From: Symbiodinium natans
Lineage: Eukaryota; Sar; Dinophyceae; Suessiales; Symbiodiniaceae
Length of the DNA stretch: 12,500 nt
Reading direction: 5' to 3'
NCBI GenBank assembly: GCA_905221605.1
Contig: CAJNDS010002090.1
Span: 1 to 12,500, forward strand
A program made the position numbers and the translations under genes. The notes under the pieces were generated by a model. It was given only the letters and a program-made list of their open reading frames with translations. It made no database searches and was not told the origin of the DNA. Of the stretch, positions 1-7,305 are shown piece by piece. Positions within the stretch are counted from its first letter, which is position 1; every line of letters begins with the position of its first letter.

Positions 1-661
1 CCCAAAATGACAAATCGCAAGCAGTGTCCCCCTTAAGTTTTTTGGAAAACTGCGCTCCCGAAATGACAAATCGCAAGCAGTGTCCCCCTTAAGCTTTTGG
101 AAAACTGCGCTCCCAAAATGACAAATCGCAAGCAGTGTCCCCCTTCAGTTTTTTGGAAAACTGCGCTCCCAAAATGACAAATCGCAAGCAGTGTCCCCCT
201 TAAGCTTTTGGAAAACTCAGCTCCCAAAATGACAAATCGCAAGCAGTGTCCCCCGCAAGTTTTTTGGAAAAATGCGCTTCCAAAATGACGAATCGCAAGC
301 AGTGTCCCCCTTAAGCTTTTGGAAAACTAAGCTCCCAAAATGACAAATCGCAAGCAGTGTCCCCCGTAAGTTTTTTGGAAAAATGCGCTTCCAAAATGAC
401 AAATCGCAAGCAGTGTCCCCCTTAAGCTTTTGGAAAACTAAGCTCCCAAAATGACAAATCGCAAGCAGTGTCCCCCTTAAGTTTTTTGGAAACCTGCGCT
501 CCCGAAATGACAAATCGCAAGCAGTGTCCCCCTTAAGCTTTTGGAAAACTGAGCTCCCAAAATGACAAATCGCAAGCAGTGTCCCCCTTCAGTTTTTGGA
601 AAACTGAGCTCCCAAAATGACAACTCGCAAGCAGTGTCCCCCTGTAAGTTTTTGGAAAACC
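1..661. repeat. Tandem satellite, alternating 56/55-bp units
   Basis: About twelve head-to-tail copies of one unit start at 1, 57, 112, 168, 223, 279, 334, 390, 445, 501, 556 and 611. The core of every unit is an AAATGACAAATCGCAAGCAG stretch followed by TGTCCCCC. Odd units are 56 bp and carry AAGTTTTTTGG (or CAGTTTTTTGG); even units up to the tenth are 55 bp and carry the HindIII-like AAGCTTTTGG. The true period is therefore a 111-bp dimer. Unit 11 breaks the alternation and unit 12 is truncated at about 661 where the next repeat family begins. The array runs off the left edge. Because 111 is divisible by three, minus-strand frames stay open for 70-98 codons with a 37-residue period; I see no independent sign that they are translated. 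Confidence 0.95.
223..444. repeat. Recent duplication of a 111-bp dimer inside the satellite
   Basis: Units 5+6 (223-333) and 7+8 (334-444) share private variants absent from the other units: CCCCCG after the core, GGAAAAATGCGCTTCC at the odd/even junction, and GGAAAACTAAGCTCCC at the end of the even unit. They differ from each other at only about two positions (CGCAAG versus CGTAAG, and GACGAATC versus GACAAATC). This shows that the dimer, not the monomer, is the unit that was copied. Confidence 0.8.
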
Positions 662-687
662 GATTCAGGGAGGACTGCTCAGCTAGG

Positions 688-760
688 GGTTAGATAGTTT
701 AGATAGTTTAGATAGTTCAGGGGCTTCCTGAACTATCTAAACTATCTAAAGTATCTAACC
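688..760. repeat. Long hairpin, first copy of the TTCAGG-CCTGAA stem-loop
   Basis: Arms 688-721 and 727-760 are complementary over 34 bp with one mismatch, around a 5-base loop GGCTT at 722-726. The tip (TTCAGG / CCTGAA) is a fixed spacer and the rest of the stem is nonamer repeat. The same tip recurs near 1058, 1437, 1757 (slightly changed), 2137, 2461, 2787 (one base changed) and 3035. Confidence 0.85.
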
Positions 761-2353
761 TCTGGCTGGGGACGACCCAGAGGGAATTGAAACTTTCTAA
801 ACTATCTAAACTATCTAAACTATCTAACCTCCGTTTTTCCCAAATCGAGGTTAGATAGTTTAGATAGTTTAGGGGCTCGTCTAAACTATCTAAACTATCT
901 AAACTATCTAAACTATCTAAACTATCTAACATCCTTTTCTCCCAAAATCGAGGTTAGATAGTTTAGATGGTTTAGATAGTTTAGATAGTTTAGAAAGTTT
1001 CAAACCTCCTGGGGGCCTCCCCGGAAAGAGGTTAGATAGTTTAGATAGTTTAGATAGTTCAGGGGCTTCCTGAACTATCTAAACTATCTAACCTCTGGCT
1101 GGGGACGACCCAGAGGGAATTGAAACTTTCTAAACTAGCTAAACTAGCTAAACTATCTAAACTATCTAAACTATCTAACCTCCTTTTTTCTCAAAATCGA
1201 TGTTAGATAGTTTAGATAGTTTAGGGGCTCGTCTAAACTATCTAAACTATCTAAACTATCTAAACTATCTAAACTATCTAAACTATCTAAACTATCTAAC
1301 CTCCTTTTCTCCCAAAATCGAGGTTAGATAGTTTAGATAGTTTAGATAGTTTAGATAGTTTAGAAAGTTTAGAAAGTTTCAAACCTCCTGGGGGCCTCCC
1401 CGGAAAGAGGTTAGATAGTTTAGATAGTTTAGATAGTTCAGGGGCTTCCTGAACTATCTAAACTATCTAAACTATCTAACCTCTGGCTGGGGACGACCCA
1501 GAGGGAATTGAAACTTTCTAAACTATCTAAACTATCTAAACTATCTAACCTCCTTTTTTCCCAAATCGAGGTTAGGTAGTTTAGATAGTTTAGGGGCTCG
1601 TCTAAACTACACAAACTATCTAAACTATCTAAACTATCTAACATCCTTTTCTCCCACAATCGAGGCTAGATAGTTTAGATAGTTTAGATAGTTTAGAAAG
1701 TTTCAAATCTCCTGGGGGCCTCCCCGGAAAGAGGTTAGATAGTTTAGATAGTTTAGATACAGGGGCTTCCTGAACTATCTAAACTATCTAAACTATCTAA
1801 CCTCTGGCTGGGGACGACCCAGAGCGAATTGAAACTTTCTAAACTATCTAAACTATCTAAACTATCTAAACTATCTAACCTCCTTTGTTCCCAAAATCGA
1901 GGTTAGATAGTTTAGATAGTTTAGGGGCTCGTCTAAACTATCTAAACTATCTAAACTATCTAAACTATCTAAACTATCTAAACTATCTAAACTATCTAAC
2001 CTCCTTTTCTCCCAAAATCGAGGTTAGATAGTTTAGATAGTTTAGATAGTTTAGATAGTTTAGATAGTTTAGAAAGTTTCAAACCTTCTGGGGGCCTCCC
2101 CGGAAAGAGGTTAGATAGTTTAGATAGTTTAGATAGTTCAGGGGCTTCCTGAACTATCTAAACTATCTAAACTATCTAACCTCTGGCTGGGGACGACCCA
2201 GAGGGAATTGAAACTTTCTAAACTATCTAAACTATCTAAACTATCTAACCTCCTTTTTTCCCAAAATCGAGGTTAGATAGTTTAGATAGTTTAGGGGCTC
2301 GTCTAAACTATCTAAACTATCTAAACTATCTAACCTCCTTTTCTCCCAAAATC

Positions 2354-2577
2354 GAGGTTAGATAGTTTAGATAGCTTAGATAGTTTAGATAGTTTAGATA
2401 GTTTAGAAAGTTTCAATTCCCTCTGGGTCGTCCCCAGCCAGAGGTTAGATAGTTTAGATAGTTCAGGGGCTTCCTGAACTATCTAAACTATCTAAACTAT
2501 CTAACCTCTGGCTGGGGACGACCCAGAGGGAATTGAAACTTTCTAAACTATCTAAACTATCTAAACTATCTAACCTC
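2354..2577. repeat. 224-bp near-perfect palindrome from an inverted spacer
   Basis: At 2411-2445 the slot that normally holds the CCTGGGGGCCTCCCCGG spacer instead holds the reverse complement of the CCTCTGGCTGGGG...GGAATTGAAA spacer, whose forward copy follows at about 2503-2537. With the TTCAGG-GGCTT-CCTGAA hairpin between them, the region from GAGGTTAG (2354) to CTAACCTC (2577) folds back on itself. The arms differ by nonamer number and isolated substitutions. It is the only unit of the seven arranged this way. Confidence 0.8.
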
Positions 2578-3128
2578 CTTTTTTCTCAAAATCGAGGTTA
2601 GATAGTTTAGATAGTTTAGGGGCTCGTCTAAACTATCTAAACTATTTAAACTATCTAAACTATCTAACCTCCTTTTCTCCCAAAATCGAGGTTTGATAGT
2701 TTAGATAGTTTAGATAGTTTAGAAAGTTTCAAACCTCCTGGGGGCCTCCCCGGAAAGAGGTTAGATAGTTTAGATAGTTTAGATAGTTCAGGGGCTTTCT
2801 GAACTATCTAAACTATCTAAACTATCTAACCTCTGGCTGGGGACGACCCAGAGGGAAGTGAAGCTTTCTAAACTATCTAAACTATCTAAACTATCTAACC
2901 TCCTTTTTTCCCAAAATCGAGGTTAGATAGTTTAGATAGTTTAGGGGCTCGTCTAAACTATCTAAACTATCTAAACTATCTAAACTATCTAACCTCCTTT
3001 TTTCCCAAAATCGAGGCTAGATAGTTTAGATAGTTCAGGGGCTTCCTGAACTATCTAAACTATCTAAACTATTTAACCTCCTTCTCCAAGAAAGGAAAGT
3101 AATCACATAGTACCTAAAGGTCCCTCTT

Positions 3129-3201
3129 ACATATATATGTATATGTATAATGTCCATATATATATATATATATACAGATGTATCTACACACACACACACA
3201 C
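3129..3201. repeat. TA-rich and CA microsatellites
   Basis: ATATATATGTATATG, then an uninterrupted TA run at about 3155-3174, a short spacer, and an ACACAC run ending at 3201. It marks the right edge of the nonamer array (the preceding CTCCTTCTCCAAG is the last trace of it). Confidence 0.9.
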
Positions 3202-3229
3202 TTATCACCAAAGTATAAAGCCAAAGTCG

Positions 3230-3350
3230 GAGCAACACAACGACCCGCAGCTCTGCCGCTGGGGCGCCGCCGCACGAGGACGTGCTCTGCTTTGCGCCGG
3301 CCGTCGTTGTTCCAGCCCTTGTCGTCTGATTCACGCCTGGCAGAGGGATC
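3230..3350. other. GC-rich unique island, coding potential ambiguous
   Basis: A sharp GC-rich block between microsatellite and telomere-like DNA. It is open on both strands. On plus, one frame reads SAAGAPPHEDVLCF and ends at a TGA near 3329, with a CCGCAG acceptor-like site just upstream. On minus, a frame reads PLPGVNQTTRAGTTTAG and continues through AAEL. GC at third positions is high in both readings, so composition cannot decide. It could be an exon on either strand or a non-coding GC block; no family is recognised. Confidence 0.3.
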
Positions 3351-3351
3351 A

Positions 3352-3418
3352 CCCTAAACCCTAAACCCCAAACCCCAAACCCCAAACCCTAAACCCTAAA
3401 CCGGACACCCTAAACTCT
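3352..3418. repeat. Telomere-like CCCTAAA array, C-strand on plus
   Basis: About eight CCCTAAA / CCCCAAA heptamers, degenerate at the right end (CGGACACCCTAAACTC). Interstitial, because unique sequence lies on both sides. Confidence 0.85.
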
Positions 3419-3495
3419 CAGGGTTTGCAGTAGGAAACCTTCACGATCTCTAATTTTCAATGGGACCACTTCTTCTTTTCTCCATGCTTTAACAG

Positions 3496-3556
3496 GAAAG
3501 TGGGTCGACCGTCTGCTTGGCTGCATATTTCGGCTCTGTAGTGCGTGTGCCTCCGT
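3496..3556 (+). CDS. Possible coding exon (plus strand), unknown product
   Basis: The upstream sequence ends CTTCTTTTCTCCATGCTTTAACAG split as a pyrimidine-rich tract, a CTTTAAC branch-point-like element and an AG, which is the best acceptor-like site I found in the window. The frame then reads ESGSTVCLAAYFGSVV and RVPP, with a canonical GTGAGT donor-like hexamer at 3557-3562. The block is 61 bp, starting in phase 0 and ending in phase 1. A second frame (KWVDRLLGCIFRL) is also open for part of it. No family recognised. Chance occurrence of paired splice motifs is possible. Confidence 0.3.
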
Positions 3557-3570
3557 GTGAGTTTAGGTTT

Positions 3571-3937
3571 CAACCCTGAAAGCCCTAAACCCTCGACCCT
3601 AGACCCTAAACCCTAAACCCTGGACCCTAGAACCCCAAACCCTAAAAGCCCTAAACCCCCAACCCTAAACTCTAAATCCAAGGAGGCCCTAGCTCAAGGT
3701 TTTCGGGCTTTGGGTTTTGCAGGGGTTTAGGGTTCAACCCCAAACCCCAAACCCTCAACCCCAAGCCCATAAACGAAAGCCCTAAACCCTGAACCCTAAA
3801 CCCTAAACCTTTAACCCTAAACCTTAAACCCTAAACCCTAAATCCTAAACTCTAAACCCTAGAACCCTAAACCCTAAACGCAAGGAGGCCCTAGTTTGTG
3901 GGTTTTAGGGTGTAGGGCTTTACAGGGGTTCCAGGTT
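3571..3937. repeat. Duplicated degenerate telomere-like segment
   Basis: Two related copies, about 3571-3735 and 3775-3937. Each has a run of degenerate CCCTAAA heptamers (including CCCTAGA and CTCTAAA variants), then an AAGGAGGCCCTAG core (3680-3692 and 3882-3894), then G-strand-orientation TTTAGGG-like sequence containing GGGCTTT and CAGGGGTT. Orientation of the telomere-like motif flips across the core in both copies, so the whole inverted module was duplicated, about 202 bp apart. Confidence 0.65.
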
Positions 3938-3959
3938 GGGGTTCAGGGCTTAGGGTTTA

Positions 3960-4300
3960 AAATCATAGAGCTAAGTTCTTTGGGTAGAGGGCGTACATCA
4001 GGTTTTTCATGTAAGATTTTTTGGATTTGTTAAATCTTTACAGTGTTTTTGCACTTTTTAGATTGCTTTTCAGATTTCCCATTGTTGTTTAGATTTTTTT
4101 AACCTTTTGAGTTTGTTAAATTTCATGTTTAAAACATTTCATTTTTGATGTTTCGCTTTTCGTGTTTCTGTTTTAACACTCTCTTGTATTTACAATTCAA
4201 GAGCAAGAGGATTAAAACAAACACGGATTTTGAAAAGTCTCAAAATAAATCAAAAACAAACATTCCATAAACAAATCTGATGCTAAAAAAATGCCCTCTT
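3960..4300. other. AT-rich unique stretch, no gene seen
   Basis: T-rich on plus up to about 4180 (many TTTTTAGATT, TTTCAGATTT motifs) then A-rich to 4280. I see no open frame of note and no repeat unit. The T-rich part resembles intron polypyrimidine sequence but no exon follows convincingly. Confidence 0.5.
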
Positions 4301-4402
4301 CCCACTGCCCCTCCTCCCGGCCCGTCCTTACAGCCTGCGCCATACATCTTCCCAAACAACAAAATCTATCGGCCAACGTTTACAATTTTTGCAGGTTTGG
4401 CA

Positions 4403-4560
4403 ATGTTTGAGAGGCCCCCCGTTGCGCGTTTTGAGAGGTCTCCGTGTCTCCGTGGGTCCCCGTGGGGTCCCCGCCTCCCCGTGGGTCCCCGTTGCGCGTT
4501 TTGAGACCGTTTTGAGAGGTCCCCGTCGCGCGTTGCGTGTTTTGAGAGGTCCCTGTGGCG
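4403..4560. repeat. Imperfect repeats of TTTTGAGAGGTCCCCGT / GTTGCGCG
   Basis: TTTGAGAGG recurs at about 4405, 4430, 4510 and 4541, and GTTGCGCGTT at 4421 and 4491, with CGTGGGTCCCCGTG repeats between them. The spacing is irregular, so it is a decayed or recombining minisatellite. It keeps several frames open on both strands; the minus frame across 4328-4687 reads 119 codons, but its middle is only repeat translation (PLKTRN motifs). Confidence 0.75.
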
Positions 4561-4985
4561 TAGACCATGCAAAATATGCAGTTTCATGTATACTTTTTGG
4601 ATAAATGCACATCCCGTGCCGGTCTGATTCCAGCCTCGCGAAGCAGTTTCTGCACAGCTCTATAGCTATTCCGCTTAGCTTACTCAACCTGGTCTGGGTG
4701 GTGAAAACGGTGACAGGTTTGAGGTTTAACGCTTCCGACTTTACTTAGGATTCCGACCTTACTTTGGTTTGGGGCTTAAAGGTTCAAAGCTCGTGCGGGT
4801 TGATCTATGTGTTTGGTTTCGGGTCAGAGTTTGCGTGGGGCGAGGGTTTACAGCTTATGGATGGAAAATTTATGCATATATAGCTTGGGGCTGAGAGTTT
4901 ACACGGAAGGTGTAGTGTTTGTATACAGCGCTTCGTGTTCTCTATTCTGACAGGGTTTAGACTTTACGGCTTTGCGAACTTCACC
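4561..4985. other. Unique low-information stretch
   Basis: No convincing frame longer than the 5' part of the minus frame noted above. A short direct repeat TTCCGAC(T/C)TTACTT occurs at about 4734 and 4751, and GCATATATAGC at about 4874 is TATA-like without a supported gene next to it. From 4700 on, scattered GGTTT(A/G)G motifs suggest very decayed telomere-like DNA. Confidence 0.4.
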
Positions 4986-5400
4986 CCAAAACCTAAACCT
5001 TGAACCCCAAACCCCCTGACAAGAGGGGAATACGGCTACCACTTGGTATACTTGCAAACCTCTAACAATCATACACCCTAAACCCTGAACCCTAAACCCC
5101 AAACCCTAAACCCTAAACCCTAAATCCTAAATCCTAAACCCTAAACCCAAAATCCTAAACCCTGAACGAGATCTGGCGAAGATACGAGAAAGCATGGCCC
5201 AGAACGAAGTCGAGCCACGGCCCTCCAATCCTATACCCTTGGCCCCTTCAAACCCTAATCCTTGAATGATAAAGCCCTAAACCCTAAACCCTAAACCCTA
5301 AACCCTAAACCCTAAACCCTAAACCCTAAACCCACCCTATAAACCTCAAAACCCTATTAACCCTGAACCCTAAACCCCCAGAACCCCTGAACAACTTTAA
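4985..5400. repeat. Telomere-like CCCTAAA blocks, C-strand on plus
   Basis: Degenerate heptamers at 4985-5015, a cleaner block at about 5083-5165 (with CCTAAAT and CCCAAAA variants), and about nine perfect CCCTAAA units at about 5275-5333, trailing off to 5400. The island between (5166-5270, GAACGAGATCTGGCGAAG...) is unique and shows nothing I can name. Confidence 0.85.
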
Positions 5401-5539
5401 ACCTCAGCCCTGACGCGCGAACCCTCAACTATATGAACGCCCCACGTCCGCGCTTCAAGAAGGTCGGGTCATCCGGCCCACCATCCGTCCAGAGCTTTCC
5501 AGGAGGATCGGGGAGGAAGATCGATGTCCTCGATAATCT

Positions 5540-5660
5540 ATGAGGGCTTTGCATGCGTATATGGGGGTTTCCGAAATTATCGGGGTACCTTGTTGGGGTC
5601 CTAATTATAAGGGAATCCGACAATTTGTGGGTGTATTTTGCTGGGCATATTATAATAGTT
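5540..5660 (+). repeat. Possible copy of a dispersed dinoflagellate repeat
   Basis: The plus frame beginning at 5553 reads MRIWGFPKLSGYLVGVLIIR followed by a hydrophobic stretch. From memory this resembles translated dispersed repeats common in Symbiodiniaceae sequence (WGFPKLGVPF-like). The DNA motif GGGGTTTCCGAAATTATCGG and the later GGGGTCCTAATTATAAGG are part of it. I could not search this. No terminal repeats or target duplication are visible. Confidence 0.35.
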
Positions 5661-5692
5661 CGCATCTCGTACCTCGAAATGTCTTATTTCAG

Positions 5693-5744
5693 CACGGCCA
5701 CTCCTGCTACCGAAACAAAAAACCTTAACCCAGAACAGGAGTCT
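5693..5744 (+). CDS. Possible coding exon (plus strand), unknown product
   Basis: Preceded by CTTATTTCAG (acceptor-like) and followed directly by GTATGT at 5745-5750 (donor-like). The frame gives TATPATETKNLNPEQES, 17 codons after one leading base, ending in phase 0. The same frame stays open past the donor to a stop at 5789, so it could also be a simple terminal segment. Hydrophilic composition is ordinary for a linker. No family recognised. Confidence 0.3.
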
Positions 5745-5789
5745 GTATGTGAATATGATTCACTGGCCTGGGATCCCATGCTCTACTAG

Positions 5790-6081
5790 TATGAGGGACG
5801 ACGGGGTTGCAAGCCGAAAAACCTGTACCCTAAAGTGTTTCGATGGGCAAACGACTGGGTCATTTCTCTGAATGATGGTCACTTTCTGGGTGCCCTGAAT
5901 AATAGGGGCCGCTTTATAGTAAGGACCCCCAAAAGGGGACTATACTTCGAGAGGTGACCAAGAAACATCCACACCCAGAAGGCGAAAAAAAGATGCTTGC
6001 TTGCTTATCAGATGCTTTGCTTGTAGGTAGGGTTGGTTGTCTCAACGGTCTTCAGCTTCATGATTCTGGTTTTAGGATTAC
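5790..6081. other. Unique stretch, nothing supported
   Basis: Non-repetitive mixed-composition sequence. I see no open frame with plausible edges, no repeat unit and no RNA gene. A short inverted match (CCCCCAAAAGGGG, about 5927-5939) is palindromic but isolated. Confidence 0.4.
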
Positions 6082-6082
6082 G

Positions 6083-6122
6083 GGGTTTAGGGTTTAGCTA
6101 ACCCTAAACCCTAAACCCTATA
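6083..6122. repeat. Telomere-like inverted junction (hairpin)
   Basis: GGGTTTAGGGTT (6083-6094) and AACCCTAAACCC (6100-6111) are perfect reverse complements around the 5-base loop TAGCT. G-strand repeats face C-strand repeats head to head. Confidence 0.85.
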
Positions 6123-6206
6123 GGGCTTCAAATGCTGAACCAAAGGCCCTGGGAAGCCAACAGAAACCACAGGAAGCTCAAGAACGCATCAGAGTCCTAG
6201 AAAGGG

Positions 6207-6312
6207 AACCCTAAACCCTAAACCCTAAACCCTAGACCCTAAACCCTAAACCCTAAACCCTAAACCCTAAACCCTAAACCCTAAACCCTAAACCCTAAAC
6301 CCTAAACCCTAC
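6207..6312. repeat. Telomere-like CCCTAAA array
   Basis: About fourteen heptamers in one register, nearly all perfect, with one CCCTAGA variant. C-strand on plus, ending at ACACTACACA. Confidence 0.95.
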
Positions 6313-6325
6313 ACTACACATAAAC

Positions 6326-6415
6326 CCTTTCAGCAAAGCCACTGTGGCCAGTTACGCCAACTTTCAGCGACGACATTCCCGCGGCCGCAAAGCCGGAAAG
6401 GCGGCGGCCCTGAGG
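6326..6415. other. Exon-like GC-rich island, open on both strands
   Basis: Plus: CCCTTTCAG acceptor-like site, then 82 bp (6334-6415) reading KATVASYANFQRRHSRGRK and AGKAAALR, then GTTTTT. Minus: AACCCTCAG acceptor-like site, then 84 bp (6409-6326) reading GRRLSGFAAAGMSSLK and VGVTGHSGFAER, then GTTTAT. The minus peptide contains a GVTGHSGF run reminiscent of a Rossmann-type nucleotide-binding loop (G-x-x-G-x-x-G pattern is not complete), which is weak. The frames are mutually exclusive and sequence alone does not decide. Confidence 0.35.
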
Positions 6416-6439
6416 GTTTTTGGGTTCAGAGGAAAAACA

Positions 6440-6597
6440 CCCTAAACCCTAACGGGCCGTTCGGGTTTAGGGTTTAGGATTTAGGGTTTAGGGTTTAAGG
6501 CTTAGGGTTTAGGGCCGTTCGGGTTTAGGGTTTAGGGTTTAGGGTTTAGGGTTTAGGGTTTAGGGTTTAGGGTTTAGGGTTTAGGGCTTAGGGCTCA
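6440..6597. repeat. Inverted telomere-like junction and TTTAGGG array
   Basis: CCCTAAACCC (6440-6449), a palindromic AACGGGCCGTT (6451-6461) and GGGTTTAGGG (6463-6472) form a hairpin. The GGGCCGTTCGGG motif recurs at about 6512-6523, followed by about ten TTTAGGG units in G-strand orientation to about 6590. The repeated junction suggests a duplicated break point. Confidence 0.85.
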
Positions 6598-6800
6598 GGG
6601 CTGAGGATCCCACATGCAGAGGGCTCCAAAAAACCGAACCAATGCGCAAGCCACCGGATGCCCTTAAGTCTTAAGTGAACGGGGGAGACTCCACCTTCGC
6701 GCGGAAGCTGGTTCGGGACGTCTAAAATCCAAAAGAAAGGGTTTGCTAGTTCATTTTTTATTGGGTTTAAGTACCCTTCAAAATGTAAAATGTTACCCAA
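6588..6800 (-). other. Unique 70-codon open frame, doubtful
   Basis: Minus frame from a TTG at 6800 reads GNILHFEGYLNPIKNELANP, later DVPNQLPREGGVSPVHLRLK and GIRWLAHWFGFLEPS, ending inside telomere-like DNA. The sequence is unique, not repeat translation. No ATG. A pyrimidine-rich TTTCTTTTGGATTTTAG ends at 6722, just before ACGTCCCG, so only the GC-rich left half may be exon; there two other frames are open too (one reading TSRTSFRAKVESPPFT to a stop). No family recognised. Confidence 0.25.
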
Positions 6801-6946
6801 CTATGACAAAGTTTAGGTTTAGGGTACAGTGCAGCCGCCTGGGTCAACCGAAACCCGAAAGCCGAAACCCTAAACCGCACACCCTAAACTAAAGTCACAC
6901 ACCACTTTACCTTTGAACCTTAACCTCAGACCCAAACAATGCGTGC

Positions 6947-7088
6947 AACCCTAAACCCTAAACCCTAAACCCTAAACCCTAAACCCTAAACCCTAAACCC
7001 TAAACCCTAAACCCTAAACCCTAAACCCTAAACCCTAAACCCTAAACCCTAAACCCCTAAACCCCTAAACCCCTAAACCCTAAACCCT
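6947..7088. repeat. Telomere-like array with an 8-mer block
   Basis: About fourteen perfect CCCTAAA units, then three in-register CCCCTAAA octamers (about 7050-7077), then two CCCTAAA units. C-strand on plus. The octamer block is a local homogenised variant. Confidence 0.95.
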
Positions 7089-7185
7089 GGAATTTGCACC
7101 ACAGCCACTTAGGGTTCAGGGTTCACGAGTTTTTGTTACTCCTTAGGCACACAAGACCATGCCAGATAAGGACCCAAAATCCTGA
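7089..7185 (+). other. Small unique island with an acceptor-like site
   Basis: TTTTTGTTACTCCTTAG ends at 7146 and is followed by a short plus frame AHKTMPDKDPKS to a TGA at 7183-7185. It could be a last exon of 13 codons, but at this length chance is the simpler reading. A minus frame (DFGSLSGMVLCA) is open as well. Confidence 0.2.
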
Positions 7186-7287
7186 AACCCTAAACCCTAA
7201 ACTCTGAACCCTAAACCCTGAACCCTAAGCCCTAAACCCTAAAACCTAAACCCTAAACCCTAAACCCTAAACCCTAAACCCTAGACC
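7186..7287. repeat. Telomere-like CCCTAAA array, degenerate
   Basis: About fourteen heptamers including CCCTGAA, CTCTGAA, CCCTAAG and CCCTAGA variants. C-strand on plus. Confidence 0.9.
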
Positions 7288-7305
7288 CCAAGCAGAATCC
7301 CGAGC

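Larger units (their letters stand above)
686..3081. repeat. Higher-order inverted array of CTATCTAAA nonamers
   Basis: Seven higher-order units begin near 686, 1029, 1408, 1732, 2108, 2442 and 2758 (lengths about 343, 379, 324, 376, 334, 316 and 324 bp). Each unit alternates runs of TTTAGATAG with runs of its complement CTATCTAAA, separated by fixed spacers in the same order: TTCAGGGGCTTCCTGAA; a CCTCTGGCTGGGGACGAC segment ending CCCAGAGGGAATTGAAA; CTCC-TTTTTT-CCCAAAATCGAGG; GGGGCTCGTC; a second CTCCTTTTCTCCCAAAATCG spacer; and CCTGGGGGCCTCCCCGG. Unit length varies mainly through nonamer copy number (2 to 7 per run). Minus-strand translation gives Leu-Asp-Ser and Leu-Asn-Tyr tripeptide runs only because nine is divisible by three; I do not regard these as genes. 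Confidence 0.95.

Noticed and set aside
33-513. Minus-strand open frames of 69 and 98 codons in the satellite
   Set aside because: They exist because the 111-bp dimer is divisible by three; two different registers of the same unit are open, and neither has a start, a splice context or non-repeat sequence.
1-661. Relic of the dinoflagellate spliced leader in the satellite
   Set aside because: The minus strand of each unit contains CATTTTGG, which also occurs in the spliced leader, but the match does not extend beyond eight bases and an 8-mer is expected by chance.
717-1659. Minus-strand Leu-Asp-Ser repeat proteins
   Set aside because: Direct translation of the 9-bp repeat, broken by spacers; frame changes between units and there is no unique flanking coding sequence.
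1-3081. CRISPR array
   Set aside because: Repeats are continuous tandem units with no unique spacers, and nothing prokaryotic is present.
4328-4687. 119-codon minus-strand gene
   Set aside because: The central half is translation of the irregular minisatellite; only the first 40 or so codons are unique, without a recognisable motif.
4868-4890. TATA-box promoter
   Set aside because: GCATATATAGC is AT-rich but no supported gene or transcript start lies next to it, and dinoflagellate promoters usually lack a classical TATA box.
6326-6409. Rossmann-fold dehydrogenase exon on minus (GVTGHSGF)
   Set aside because: The glycine pattern is incomplete, only 28 codons are available and the opposite strand is equally open; too little for a family call.
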